Positions 10,322 to 20,059 of a DNA stretch of 64,000 nt are shown here, one piece after another (within the stretch, counting starts at the first letter, position 1; each line of letters begins with the position of its first letter). The translations under genes were made by a program, and so were the position numbers. A model generated the notes under the pieces. It was not told the DNA's origin. It did no database searches and saw only the letters and a program-made list of their open reading frames with translations. Origin of the DNA: Tricholoma matsutake (Eukaryota; Basidiomycota; Agaricomycetes; Agaricales; Tricholomataceae); NCBI GenBank assembly GCA_026075535.2, contig AP026550.1, positions 4,774,001 through 4,838,000 of the forward strand. Reading direction: 5' to 3'.

Positions 10322-12549
10322 TTTTTTTTTTTTTTTTTTTTGGATCAGAATTTATAACACGGGGCTCGAACGCAGTCCACGGAGCAAGGTACAAACTTGG
10401 GTACTACTTTATCTACGCGTTCCCCTCGCCCATCTCCCACTCAGGTCCCCGTTTTAGCCACCTTTAGGCGGGCAGTTCCACAGACGTTGGCCTCTCAGCC
10501 AGGAAAGGCAATAATCTGGAGGGGGTGCCCCCCCCTCCCGAAGCTAGCCATTAGATCGCCCCCTGGAGCAAACGGTCCCCCAGCCACATGTCCGACCGAG
10601 GCCAGACCAGGCGCAGCAGTGTTAATTCACCGTAAATCCCCCCTTGCGGGAGGAATAACCGTCTGCGTTTTTCCAGCCAATGAGGATTGACCACCTCAGA
10701 CGAATGAGGTGGACCATCACCGTGTTGTGCATGAGTGACAGTAACGAGGCGGGTGGTTGTTCACCTGGTTATTCACCGTGACCGCCGTAAGTAGGGGGCC
10801 GAGACCCCCCTCGAGCAAATGCACCCATGTGCACGCACTCGATGACATCGTCCCCCCCGCAGTGGGGGGAAGGTATAGGGAAGCGACACCATGTCACCAT
10901 CCCAATAATGGCCACCAGTTACTTGGTGGCCGTGAACGTAGAGGAGGATAACCCCCTGTACTAGTTGCGGCACTGCTGTCCACGAGGACCTCGAGGACGA
11001 CGGCGCCGTGCTGGGGACGAGGGTTCCCCAGGATGAGGCTCTGATTGAGCGGTGTGCACCGCCATGTAGGAAGCCCGGAAGGCTGCCGGAGACGTGAGGT
11101 CGAGAGGTGTCGGGACGGCTGCTAGTTCCGCCGACATCGTCTCAGACAGTCGCCAGGTGGTCGTGAATAACTCCCAGGCCATTTGGCGCCATGCGTTCCT
11201 CTCTGCAGGGGGAACGGCGGATGTACAGACGGTACCAACGAACATGGTCATTGCGTCGAGTTGGTGTAGCATGGCATGAGAGGTGGCTTTGATTTCCAGC
11301 CTCTCATTCACAGATAATGGCACTTCGTCCTCCACCAGCTCAGGGATGGGGGGCAAAGGCGGTAACGGGGCAGGGGATGCCTCCGGATAGAAGAGCTCAG
11401 CAATGCCGAGCTCCTGAGTGTACATGTCCTCGCGTTCGAGACTGCGAGTCCATCGTTTATGTGCGACATGGACGTCCTGCGCCCACAGCACACGGTCGAT
11501 CATTTGCCTCGAGGCCAGCTTGGGGCTGCTCTCAGCGTAATTGAGGGCCTCTTGCATAGCAAGAGAGTCCTCGTCATCCTCAGGGTTGGAGAGGTCCTCT
11601 CCAGCCCATAGATCTCTAACTGCCCGTAGGGCAGTAGCTACACCCGGATCGTCGTGATCGTACCGGGTGTCGTAGTCTTGGACGCCATCGTCATAGATGT
11701 CGCCCGTAATCAGGGAGGGGTTGTGTAGACCCCAACGTGGTGTTTGGTCTCTAGTTCGCCGTTTAGGCATTGAGAGGAAGTTAATGCTTGTAGATGATGG
11801 TAAAAATCGAAATACGTAGCGTGCCATCAATAACGGGTGATCCCTTATCTCTACTCCGGGTCCACCCGATACTGCCTCCGAATGCTCCGAGGGGGGAACA
11901 GGCCGCACATCCTGTAGCCCAGTGGGAGAAGATTGAACCCGGGTCATAACACCCCAGAGGAGTGAGCACCGGAGGTAGAGGGATAGTGGTGAGAAGCGGC
12001 CACCGAGGTGTAGGCCTAGCCGCTAGGGGGCACCATCGCCCGGCCCCTTTTAACGATGGTGTATTCCAGCGGGTAGTCAGTGTAGCATGTCTCTAGTAAT
12101 AGAAACTCACAGAGCATGGAGGCTGGACGCCTCCCAGACGACCAGCAGTCCAGTGATAATGTCCCTCCTCCCTAAGCCAGACCTCCCCCACCTAGACGAG
12201 TGTGACGACTTGGGCGAGCGTTGAAGCAGGCATCCCACACCCACTCTAAGCCCCCAGAGGGACCTAGACTACTCTTTCATAGACAACACTCACCTAGTCA
12301 GGATCCTCGAAGCCCAGGAGAACGAGACGAATAGCAGCCATTGTCAAAAACAATGACCGGGGCATCCACGGAGATTGGATGGACGGACCTCTTAGCAAAT
12401 CAGGGTAGGCCTGGAGACGCCGAGAGCGTTCGTGATGGTGAAATCCGATCGAAAATCGGACAGAAATTGGAGTCTCGACGTTGCTACCAACATCGAGCAG
12501 GAGTGTTTACCACTGTTTATGGTGGTTGTAACAAGTCAAGGAGCGGCCG
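10322..12549 (-). mobile_element. B-family copy B3, full length
   Basis: T tract 10322-10341, head ending near 12544. The duplication AAGACCCCCGGC (10310-10321) matches AAGACCGCCGGC (12550-12561) with one mismatch. It sits in the 3' part of the LTR-like element. Leader 11771-12544, 3' UTR 10342-10960. Confidence 0.92.
10961..11770 (-). CDS. B-family protein, intact, 269 aa (B3)
   Basis: Starts MPKRRTRDQTPRWG. I chose this Met because every copy has it and the open frame upstream of it is leader. Order: Arg-rich start, GDIYDDGVQDYDTRYD, acidic LSNPEDDEDSLAMQ, a helix ending LEREDMYT, QELGIAELFYPE, linker PLPPLPPIPELVEDEVPLS, two or three predicted helices (ERLEIKATSHAMLHQLDAM and AWRQMAWELFTTTWRL), then basic RRRRPRGPRG. 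No RT, nuclease, zinc or protease motif. The acidic middle and basic end suggest a nucleic-acid or RNP role, but this is a guess. Low divergence from the other intact copies and in-frame indels only argue for coding selection. Confidence 0.85.
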   Translation of the reverse strand: MPKRRTRDQTPRWGLHNPSLITGDIYDDGVQDYDTRYDHDDPGVATALRAVRDLWAGEDLSNPEDDEDSLAMQEALNYAESSPKLASRQMIDRVLWAQDVHVAHKRWTRSLEREDMYTQELGIAELFYPEASPAPLPPLPPIPELVEDEVPLSVNERLEIKATSHAMLHQLDAMTMFVGTVCTSAVPPAERNAWRQMAWELFTTTWRLSETMSAELAAVPTPLDLTSPAAFRASYMAVHTAQSEPHPGEPSSPARRRRPRGPRGQQCRN

Positions 12550-12763
12550 AAGACCGCCGGCTTGCTGACTTGAGTAAGGCCCTTCAAGCATTGGGATGGG
12601 CACCCCCCTGTTGAGTTTCATCTTATTTCATTCTTTATCTCAACCATAGAATTTTCTGGCTACAAAATTTTTAGATTCTTATTTTTTATTATGTTCACAT
12701 AGTTTTTTTCTGGTTGTTTTTCTGCTGGGCAACAAGGATGTTGCCATCTGGGACATGGGTGGA

Positions 12764-12903
12764 TGGAGTGGTCAGGGATGCCCACTCCAGGGTGGTCATG
12801 TGATCTAGTAGATATACCTGTAGCTAGTCACATGTTAGTAGCTCGGCTTGCTATACCATCGCATTCCACGCCTTCAGCGAGGGAGACGCTCGGCATGTCT
12901 CCA
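12764..12903 (+). repeat. Right LTR-like direct repeat (140 bp)
   Basis: Partner of 3267-3406. It begins TGGAG and ends CTCCA, a 5 bp inverted terminus of the TG...CA kind usual for LTRs. The B1 ORF resumes directly after it. Confidence 0.75.
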
Positions 12904-13200
12904 ACCCCCTGCCCCATCACCACTTCTGTCCTCCATCCCTGAGTTGGTGGAGGTTGAAGTGCCATTATCTAGGGATGAGAGGTTGGAAACTGAATCCGCC
13001 TCTCATGCCATGCTACATCTACGGGATGCAATGACCACCATTGTTGGTACCGTCCAAGTGTCAACTTCACACTGTGTATTTTAATTATTGCTATCTTATA
13101 CCAGCACTAACTTGCTCTCAATGCCTGAACGGCCAATCAGAGACCAACGACCCAATGATCCTATGCCCCTGGCAGCCAGCTGAGCTTCCTATGCGGTGAT
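12904..13200 (+). pseudogene. B1 ORF, C-terminal part followed by a second truncated start
   Basis: Resumes with the Pro-rich linker, PELVEVEVPLSRDERLE and the helix up to VGTVQVS at about 13078. It is then replaced by a repeat of the B leader end (TACCAGCACTAAC) and a new start at 13120, MPERPIRDQ, joined directly to the C-terminal AASWAS-like region. The same start-to-C-terminus fusion occurs in B17 at 63740, so it marks a B subtype. Stops make it non-coding here. Confidence 0.65.
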
Positions 13201-13886
13201 GCCAACAGCTCCAACAGAGCTTCAATCTGGGGAACCTTCATCCCCAGCACAGTGCTGTCATCATCCCAGATGGTGATGCCATTTCTAGTGTGGAGCATTC
13301 CGCTCCACACCCATCACAGCCAGTCCACTGGCTGCTGTCGGGTTGGTGACAAATGTTGCTGCCCTTGACATTCTCCCTGCTGCGGGGGGGGAACTGTTAT
13401 TGAGCACATGTGCTCGAGGGGGGCTATGGCCCCCTGCTTACAGCATAACCAGGTGAACAACCAGCTGCCACATTACTGTCACTCGTGTATGACATGGTGA
13501 TGGTCCACCTCATTCATCTGGGGTGGTCAATCCTCACTGACTAGGAGTATGTGGACAGTTATTCCTCCCGCAAGGGGGGATTTACAGTGAATTAACACGG
13601 CCGCACCTGATCTGACTTTGGTTGGATATGTGGCTGGGGGACCGGTTCACACCAGTAGGCGATCTAATGGCTAGCTTCGGGAGGGGGGGCCTCCCCCTCC
13701 AGATTATTGCCTTTCCTGTCTGAGAGGACAATGTTTGTGGCACTGCCCGCCTAAAGTGGCTAAAATGGGGACCTGGGTTGGGAAGCAGGTGAGGGGAATG
13801 TGTAGATATAGTAGTACCTTTGTTTGTTCCAACTCCGTGGACTGCGTTCGAGCCCCGCATTATAAATTCTGATCCAAAAAAAAAAA

Positions 13887-14218
13887 CGGGGGGGGGGAAA
13901 ACGGGTGTTGCATCTCATTGGCCAAATTGATTGACAATTTTATCGATGAGGGCAGTCTGTGAAAGCACGACCATGCACAGGTGTTGATCCCAGGTAACAG
14001 CAATACCAACAATGAAGCAGGTGGTACCAAGCTCGGAGATTGTCCACACCTCCTGCATTTGGTTTTTAAAATGTTTGTTTTTGTCCTTGGAATTGGCAAT
14101 AGACAGATAATTGTCGACGTGTACTGTGGCAATAATAATAATACCAGTGTCTGATTTCCTGTAATAAATGCAGGACTCACAAGTAAGGCATGTAAACCCC
14201 CAGGTAATTATTTGAGCA
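13887..14218 (-). pseudogene. Ty1/copia reverse transcriptase fragment
   Basis: The minus strand encodes CESCIYYRKSDTGIIIIATV, then HVDNYL where copia RT has YVDDLL, then SELGTTCFIVGIAVTWDQ and ALIDKIVNQFGQ. This is the typical order VDD, LGE...LGI, Q..Y...L...FG of Ty1/copia RT. The second catalytic Asp is Asn, a stop follows FGQ, and the next residues (DATPV) still fit the family. It is cut by B1 on one side and by L2 on the other, and is the oldest layer of the window. Confidence 0.8.
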
Positions 14219-15862
14219 TTTTTTTTTTTTTTTTGGGTCAAAAATTTATAACGCGGCACCCGAATGCAGTCCGCAGCAGAGACATACAAATGGAGTACAC
14301 TATGCCATGCCCAAGTCCTCCTCCTGCTGATCTTCACACCAACCACCTGGATAGCTGCAATGACCACTAAGGGGGCCCCCTTTATCGAGTAAATGGACTT
14401 GCCAGTGGTGGTGTACCGACAACCTGGACTTGACGATGCCATGTTCCCTGAGTCTCCATGGGTATGTGTGCAAGATTTAGGGGAGACTGCTGCCCCGATG
14501 TCAGCCTCTCAGCTCGGAAAGAAAAGCATAGTTGACTGAGTCGTTGTAACACATAACCGACAGTGGATCTGAAAGTGCTCAGGTGCCTCCCCGAACCAGT
14601 GCCTGGTGTTGTGTCCCCCCGCCCTGACAGTCATTCCTGAACACAGGCAGGCCTCCTTTATGAGGGTTAATGGACTTGTCAGCCGCTATCTACAGCCGCT
14701 GCCAGACATACCAATCACACTAGCCAGGACCAGATGGGGGTCATATGCCCTGCGTGCACAACCTATCTTGGATCCCACGCTGGTGGGGTGAACGACCCAA
14801 GTTCTGGGTTATTGTCCAACTGTTCGTAGAAGCCCTCGACAGTGTCAGGGCTTGCACGAGTTTCAGTTTGAGTGACTGCAGGGCAGACTCACAATACATG
14901 GTCCCAAGTTTGGACCTCGGGAGGCAGACACCAACATTGGATTTCCCTGTCTAGAGAAAAGTGTTGACAATACTCCCCTAGAGGAGCATGGCCAGTGACC
15001 ATTTGGGTGAGTCAGGATGTACCAGTTGTGCTGGTTCCCGAGACTTTCAGCCATGGCCCACCTTTGTGGGTCAAGGGTAAAACAGGTTTTCCTCCCACTC
15101 CTTTGAGTTGGAGGAAGTGCCAGCCACGATACGCTGGCTCAGAGAACCACGTGTGCCATTCCTTGCAAACCACTTTTTTGACCTGGTTTTTAAGGTAGTC
15201 TAGAGATGTCTGTGGGTGTCTGCCCATGGAGATCTTGGTAGATCTAGCGACATCATGAGAGCTACATCATGAGCCTTCTTGTGCACGTTCCACTCAAATT
15301 TGGAGGGGACATGCCAGAATGTGACATTTCTCTCCTCATCTCCGGCTAGCCAGGGACGAAGTGTGTGACAAGCATCCAGGGCAAAGATTTGCCCAGAACA
15401 TGGTTTCGGATCTATAAGGGACTCGATGCCTGTGGTGGAATCTGAGAAGATAACCAACTTTTTGCAACCCTTACTGCAAGCAGCAGAGATGCCCAGTTGG
15501 AGAGCAAATAATTCAACTTCTGGGGGGGTTCTGTTCCCAGAAGCTGAGACAATATGGTCCACCTGTTCTCCCAGTCTGAAAACTAGAGCACAGGCGACTG
15601 CTTGGAATTTGGCATCGGTGGGCACAGATGCGTCCACAGCAACGATGAGAGTGTTATCCTCCACCTGAGCAACAGCCCAAGCCTTATCGAGGTCACTCCT
15701 GTAAGAACTCCTCGCTTCATTCTCTTTGGAGGTGAGGCGATGAAAGGAAAAACAAGTGGGGAACAAGTCCTTCACTCTATTTCCGGGCATGTTTTCGTCC
15801 CCAAAGGGGTCAAATTCATCGCCTGGTACAAGGGCCAGAGCCGCAGCCAAAGCAACAGATTC
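14219..15862 (-). mobile_element. LINE copy L2, 3' part
   Basis: T tract 14219-14234, tail GGGTCAAAAATTTATAACGC, 3' UTR to about 14780, ORF2 C-terminal part to 15862. There B4 interrupts it, and its upstream continuation is not found in the window. More diverged from the other LINE copies than they are from each other, so it is older. Confidence 0.88.
14790..15862 (-). pseudogene. LINE ORF2 C-terminal part: RNase H region (L2), frameshifted
   Basis: Reads from ALALVPGDEFDPFG at 15850 through RNase H (VDASVP, EVELFALQLG, FSDSTTG, FWHVPSKFEWNVHKKAHDVA). A 14 bp tandem duplication of CTCATGATGTAGCT at about 15250-15277 shifts the frame and stops it near 15200. The original frame resumes with GRHPQTSLDYLKNQV to LPLTHKGGPWLK near 15040. 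The Cys/His tail further on is decayed. Confidence 0.85.
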
Positions 15863-15970
15863 TTTTTTTTTTTTTTTGGGTCAAAAATTTATAATGCAGG
15901 GCTCGAGCGCAGTCCGCGGAGCAGGGTACAACCTTGGGTACTACTATATCTACGCATTCCCCTCACCCAT

Positions 15971-17500
15971 GTGGACGATGGCACCCTCATCGCCCGCTCC
16001 CCACAGCTGGAGGACAACCTCCCCCTGCTAAAAAAAGTGTATGGCTGGATTTTCCAGGCATTCACTTCCCTCGGGCTTGTCCTTGAACATGACAAGTCTG
16101 AAATCTTTCATTTCTCTAGGGCGAGGAGATTCACTCCTTTACCCATCGATCTCGGATTTGCCCCATACACGGGCACCACCCCCCTCAAACCCAAGGTTAC
16201 CTGGAGGTACCTCGGATTCTTCTTCGATCGCAAACTCTCCTTTAAGGAGCATACGCGATTCTACTCCACCAAAGCCCTTACCACTGCTAGGGCGATGGGA
16301 ATGCTTGGCAACTCTGTAAGAGGGTTAACCCCCATGCAGAAACGCCTTCTCTACTGTTCGTGTGTCGTACCTATCATGACATACGGACTCAGACTATGGC
16401 ACTTCAAAGGCGCTCGCGTCAAAGGTGTCATCAAAACGCTGGCCCAAGTGCAGTCCATTGCTGCACGTTGGATCCTCGGTGCATTCAGAACCACCCCAAC
16501 TGGTGGCCTGGAAAGTATCGCTGGACTGCTGCCTATGCAGCTGTTACTGCGTTGTTTAGTCGACAGAGGGGTGTTCAGAACCCCTCTATTGGCTCCTTCA
16601 CACCCCCTAAGAGTGATCTTAGGGCCTAATCACGTCGGTACTACCCACTCTCATGAGCTAGGACTCTGGGGAGGGAACGTGCTTGACACACTCAACCTGC
16701 AAGGCCCATCTGTCGCTTCGGCTGCAGCCCTGGCCCTCGTACCAGGCGATGAATTCGACCCCTTTGGGAAAGAAAACACACCTGGAAACAGAGTGAAGGA
16801 TTTATTCCCCACTCGTTTCTCCTCTCATCGCCTCACCTCTAAGGAGGATGGAGCGAGGAATTCTTACAGGAGTGACCTCGATAAGGCCTGGGCTTCTGCC
16901 CAGGTTGAGGATGACACTCTCGTTGTTGCAGTGGACGCTTCGGTGCCCACAGATGCCAAATTTCAAGCTGTCGCCTGCGCTCTTGTCTTCAGACAGGGAG
17001 AACAGGTGGATCGCGTTGTCTCAGCCTCTGGGAGGAGAACCCCCCCGGAAGTCAAACTCTTCGCTCTCCAACTAGGCATCTCGGCTGCGTGCAGCAGAGG
17101 ATGCAAAAAGTTGGTGATATTCTCGGATTCTACCACGGGCATTGAGTCCCTAATCGATCCAAAACCACATTCTGGGCAAATCTTCGCCCTGGACGCTTGT
17201 CGTTCCCTTCGTCCCTGGCTAGCAGGAGACAAAGAGAGAATCGTTACATTCTGGCATGTCCCCTCGAAATTCGAGTGGAACGTACATAAGATGGCTCACG
17301 ATGTAGCTTCATCTACCAAGATCTCCGTGGGCAGACACCCGCGGACGTCTTTAGACTACCTTAAAAACCAGGTCGAAAAGGCCGTTTGTAAGGATTGGCA
17401 CACCCGGTTCTCAGATCCGGCGTATCGTGGCCGACACTTCTACCAACTCAAAGGAGTAGGTGGAAAACCGGTACTACCCTCGACTCACAAAGGTGGGCCT
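15971..17500 (+). CDS. LINE ORF2 part: end of RT and RNase H (L3)
   Basis: Begins at VDD of the YVDD motif and stays open for 510 codons through the RT thumb, RNase H (VDASVP, EVKLFALQLG with Lys for Glu in the flank, FSDSTTG, NVHKMAHDVA) up to THKGGP, where B5 inserted. The remaining residues and the stop are at 19755-20059. A gene starting at 15602 would be an artefact of reading through L2 and the T tract of B4. Confidence 0.88.
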
Positions 17501-19753
17501 TTTTTTTTTGTTTTTGGGGTCAACAATTTATAACGCGGGGCTCAATCGCAGTCCGCGGGTCAAGATACAAACAAGGTACTACTAAGACTACGCATTCCCT
17601 ATGTCTGCATCCCACACCAGGTCCCTTGCAGAAGCCACGTTATGGTGGGCGTACCAGTGTTGTCCTCTCAGACAGGAAAGGCAATAATCTGTAGGGGAGG
17701 GGCCCCCCCTACAAAGGCTAGCTGTTAGTTCGCCGTCTGGTGCTGTCTCGGTCCCCCCGGCCACATATCCGACCGAAGTCAGATCAGGCGCAAGCAGTGT
17801 CAATTCACCGTAAGTCCTCCCTGGCGGGAAGAGTAACTGTCTTTCACCAGACAACGAGGATTGACCACCCCAGGTGAGTGGGGTGGACCATCACTGTGTC
17901 CACGCACAAGTGACAGTGACAAGGCAGCTGGTTATTCACCGGAACTGCCGTAGCTGGTTATTCACCAGAGCTACTGTAGGTAGGGGGTCGAGGCCCCCCC
18001 CTCGAGCAAATGCTACTCTGAGCATGCACTCGGTGATATCATCCCCCCCGCAGTGGGGAGAAGGTAAAGGGCGGTGACATAATGTCACCATCCCGACAAC
18101 AGCCCTGGTGGGCGGTGAAGAGAAGGGGGGGTCCCCTTCTTCAAGCTCGGCGTGGTCGTTGGCGGGGGCCACGAGGACGTCGATGCCGTTCCGGGGACAA
18201 GGGTTCCTCGGTTGGAGGCTCTGCCGCTGGTGGAGCAGACTGAGCCACCTGCATCGCCGCATAGGAAGCCTGGAAGGCTGCCGGAGACGTAAGGTCAAGG
18301 GGAGCTGATGCCGCACGAAGCGACTCCATCATGCTCCCTGAAAATCGCCAGGTGGTGGTGAAGAGCTCCCACGCCATCTGACGCCAAGAGTTCCTGTCGT
18401 TGAGAGGAACTGCGGATACTCGGACAGTACCTACAAAGGAGGTCATCATGTCCAGTAGATGTAGCATGGCATCAGAGGTGGCTTCGATTTCCAACCTCTG
18501 ATCCCTAGATAACGGCACTTCGTCCTCCACCAGCTCGGGGATGGGGGGCCAAGGCGGTAGCGGGGCAGGGGATGCCTCCGGATAAAGGAGCTCAGCGATA
18601 CCGAGCTCCTGTGAATACATATCCTCCTTAGGGAGGCTACGAGCCCAGCGCTTGTGTTCGACGTCGACACCAAGTGCCCATCGTACACGATCAATCGTTT
18701 TCCTCGAGGAGAGCCTAGGCCCCCCCTCGGCGAAAGCGAGAGCCTCCTGCATGGCAAGAGAGTCATCGTCATCATCATCGTTAGGGTCGGAGAGGTCTTC
18801 CCCGGCCCATAGATCTCTAGCTGCCCTGAAAGCAGCTGCTACCTCCAATTCATCTTGGATGAACCGGGTGTCGTAGTCTTGGACGCCATCATCAAAGATG
18901 TCGCCCGTGATCAAAACGGGGTCGCGTAGACCCCAATGTGGTGGTTGGTGTCTGGTTCGCCGTTTGGGCATCGAGAGTGTGTGTGTTAGTGCTAGTAGAT
19001 GATGGTAGGAATCAAAATACGCAGCGTGGGATCGATAACGACTGGTCCCTTATCTATATTCCGGGTCCACCCGATACGGCCTCCAAACGCTCCGAGGGGG
19101 CGAGCAAGCTGCACATCCTGCTGCCTAGTGGGAGAAGATTGAACCCGGGTCATGCCACCCTAGGAGAGTGAGCACCGGAGGTAGAGGGATGGTGGTGAGA
19201 AGCGGCCACCAAGGTGTAGGCCTAGCCGCTAGGGGGCACCATCGCCCGGCCCCTTTTAACGATGGTGTATTCCAGCGGGTAGTCAGTATAGCATGTCTCT
19301 AGTAGTAGAAACTCACAGAGCATGGAGGCTGGAAGCCTCCCAGACGACCAGCAGTCCAGTGATAATGTCCCTCCTCCCTAAGCCAGACCTCCCCCACCTA
19401 GACGAGTGTGACGACTTGGGCGAGCGTTGAAGCAGGCATCCCACACCCACTCTAAGCCCCCAGAGGGACCTAGACTACTCTTTCATAGACAACACTCACC
19501 TAGTCAGGATCCTTGAAGCCCAGGAGAACGAGATGAATAGCAGCCATTGTCAAAAACAATGACCGGGGCATCCACGGAGATCGGATGGACGGATCTCTTA
19601 GCAAATCAGGGCCGGCCTGGAGACGCCGAGAGCGTTCGTGATGGTGAAATCCGATCGAAAATCGGTCGAAAATTGAAGTGTCGACGTCGCTTGCAACGTT
19701 GAGCAGAGGTGTTTACCACTATTTATGGTGGTTGTAACAAGGCAAGGAGCGAT
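17501..19753 (-). mobile_element. B-family copy B5, full length, second tail type
   Basis: T tract from 17501, tail reading TTATAAATTGTTGACCCC on the minus strand, head ATCGCTCCTTG ending at 19753. The duplication ACAAAGGTGGGCCT lies at 17487-17500 and 19755-19768, in L3. Leader 18972-19753; 3' UTR 17520-18140. Confidence 0.93.
18141..18971 (-). CDS. B-family protein, intact, 276 aa (B5, second subtype)
   Basis: Same architecture as the B3 and B14 proteins but of a separate subtype: ALAFAEGGPRLSSRKTIDRV in the middle helix, DVEHKRWARSLPKEDMYS, QELGIAELLYPE, linker PLPPWPPIPELVEDEVPLS, RDQRLEIEATSDAMLHLLDM and end RHRRPRGPRQRPRRA. Substitutions against B14 are spread but keep motif residues, and the length differs by whole codons. 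The open frame and conserved motifs in a clearly separate subtype support a protein under selection. Function unknown. Confidence 0.87.
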   Translation of the reverse strand: MPKRRTRHQPPHWGLRDPVLITGDIFDDGVQDYDTRFIQDELEVAAAFRAARDLWAGEDLSDPNDDDDDDSLAMQEALAFAEGGPRLSSRKTIDRVRWALGVDVEHKRWARSLPKEDMYSQELGIAELLYPEASPAPLPPWPPIPELVEDEVPLSRDQRLEIEATSDAMLHLLDMMTSFVGTVRVSAVPLNDRNSWRQMAWELFTTTWRFSGSMMESLRAASAPLDLTSPAAFQASYAAMQVAQSAPPAAEPPTEEPLSPERHRRPRGPRQRPRRA

Positions 19754-19754
19754 G

Positions 19755-20059
19755 ACAAAGGTGGGCCTTGGCTGATAGTAATGGGGAGCAACACTATGTT
19801 GAGCTCTCGTTCAACTCGTATGATCACTGGCCATGCTCCTATAGGGGAGTATCGTCAACGTTTATCCCTCGACGGGGAATACCAATGCTGGTGCCTTGGT
19901 CCTGACATACAAACTCGGGACCATCTGTTACGCGTCTGCCCCAAGGTAGATCGCAAAGAAACTCGTGCAAGCCCCGACTCTGTCGAAGGCTTCCACGAAT
20001 TCATGGACAATAATCCTGCATTAGGATCGTTCAACTCACTTGCGTGGGATCCACGATAG
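19755..20059 (+). CDS. LINE ORF2 C-terminal end with Cys/His cluster (L3, after B5)
   Basis: Continues 15971-17500 across B5 from KGGPWLIVMGS. Contains SRSTRMITGHAPIGEY, the CWCLGPDIQTRDHLLRVC cluster (C-x1-C-x7-H-x4-C) and LGSFNSLAWDPR before the stop. Without B5 the frame from 15971 would be uninterrupted. Confidence 0.88.

Larger units (their letters stand above)
3267..12903 (+). mobile_element. Element with short LTR-like direct repeats carrying a decayed gene
   Basis: Direct repeats 3267-3406 and 12764-12903 bound this unit, with ACCC on both outer sides (3263-3266 and 12904-12907) as a possible 4 bp target duplication inside the B1 ORF. Its own sequence is 3267-4197, 9033-10321 and 12550-12903, about 2.6 kb. 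L1 (with B2) and B3 are later insertions. There is no gag, pol or integrase, so it resembles a TRIM or similar short-LTR element that carries a cellular-looking gene. 3407-3613 is a leader with three GTAAAAC copies near 3545-3595. 10126-10321 and 12550-12763 are AT-richer 3' sequence without ORFs. Confidence 0.6.
79..13886 (+). mobile_element. B-family retroposon copy B1, interrupted by two other elements
   Basis: Head GCTCCTTGACTTGTTAC starts at 79 and tail TTATAAATTCTGATCC ends at 13875 with an A tract to 13886. B1 sequence occupies 79-907, 2921-3266 and 12904-13886. The rest is the inverted-repeat element 908-2920 and the LTR-like element 3267-12903 with their own insertions. The 5' leader is 79-853. 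The 3' part (13121-13875) has a short ORF remnant and the usual B 3' UTR with a C-run/G-run hairpin near 13380-13400. It lies in the copia fragment. Confidence 0.85.

Noticed and set aside
11094..11279. 61-codon ORF antisense to the B ORF, present in most copies
   Set aside because: Shadow of the conserved B coding sequence. Its variation follows the sense codons.
12341..12568. Conserved ORF antisense to the B head (also at 24939-25172 and 33793-34014)
   Set aside because: It follows from the sequence of the structured leader on the other strand. Its ends and frame vary, and no copy adds an independent sign of coding.
15602..17533. A single 643-codon gene
   Set aside because: The first part is antisense to L2 and reads through the T tract of B4. 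Only 15971-17500 is real LINE coding sequence.
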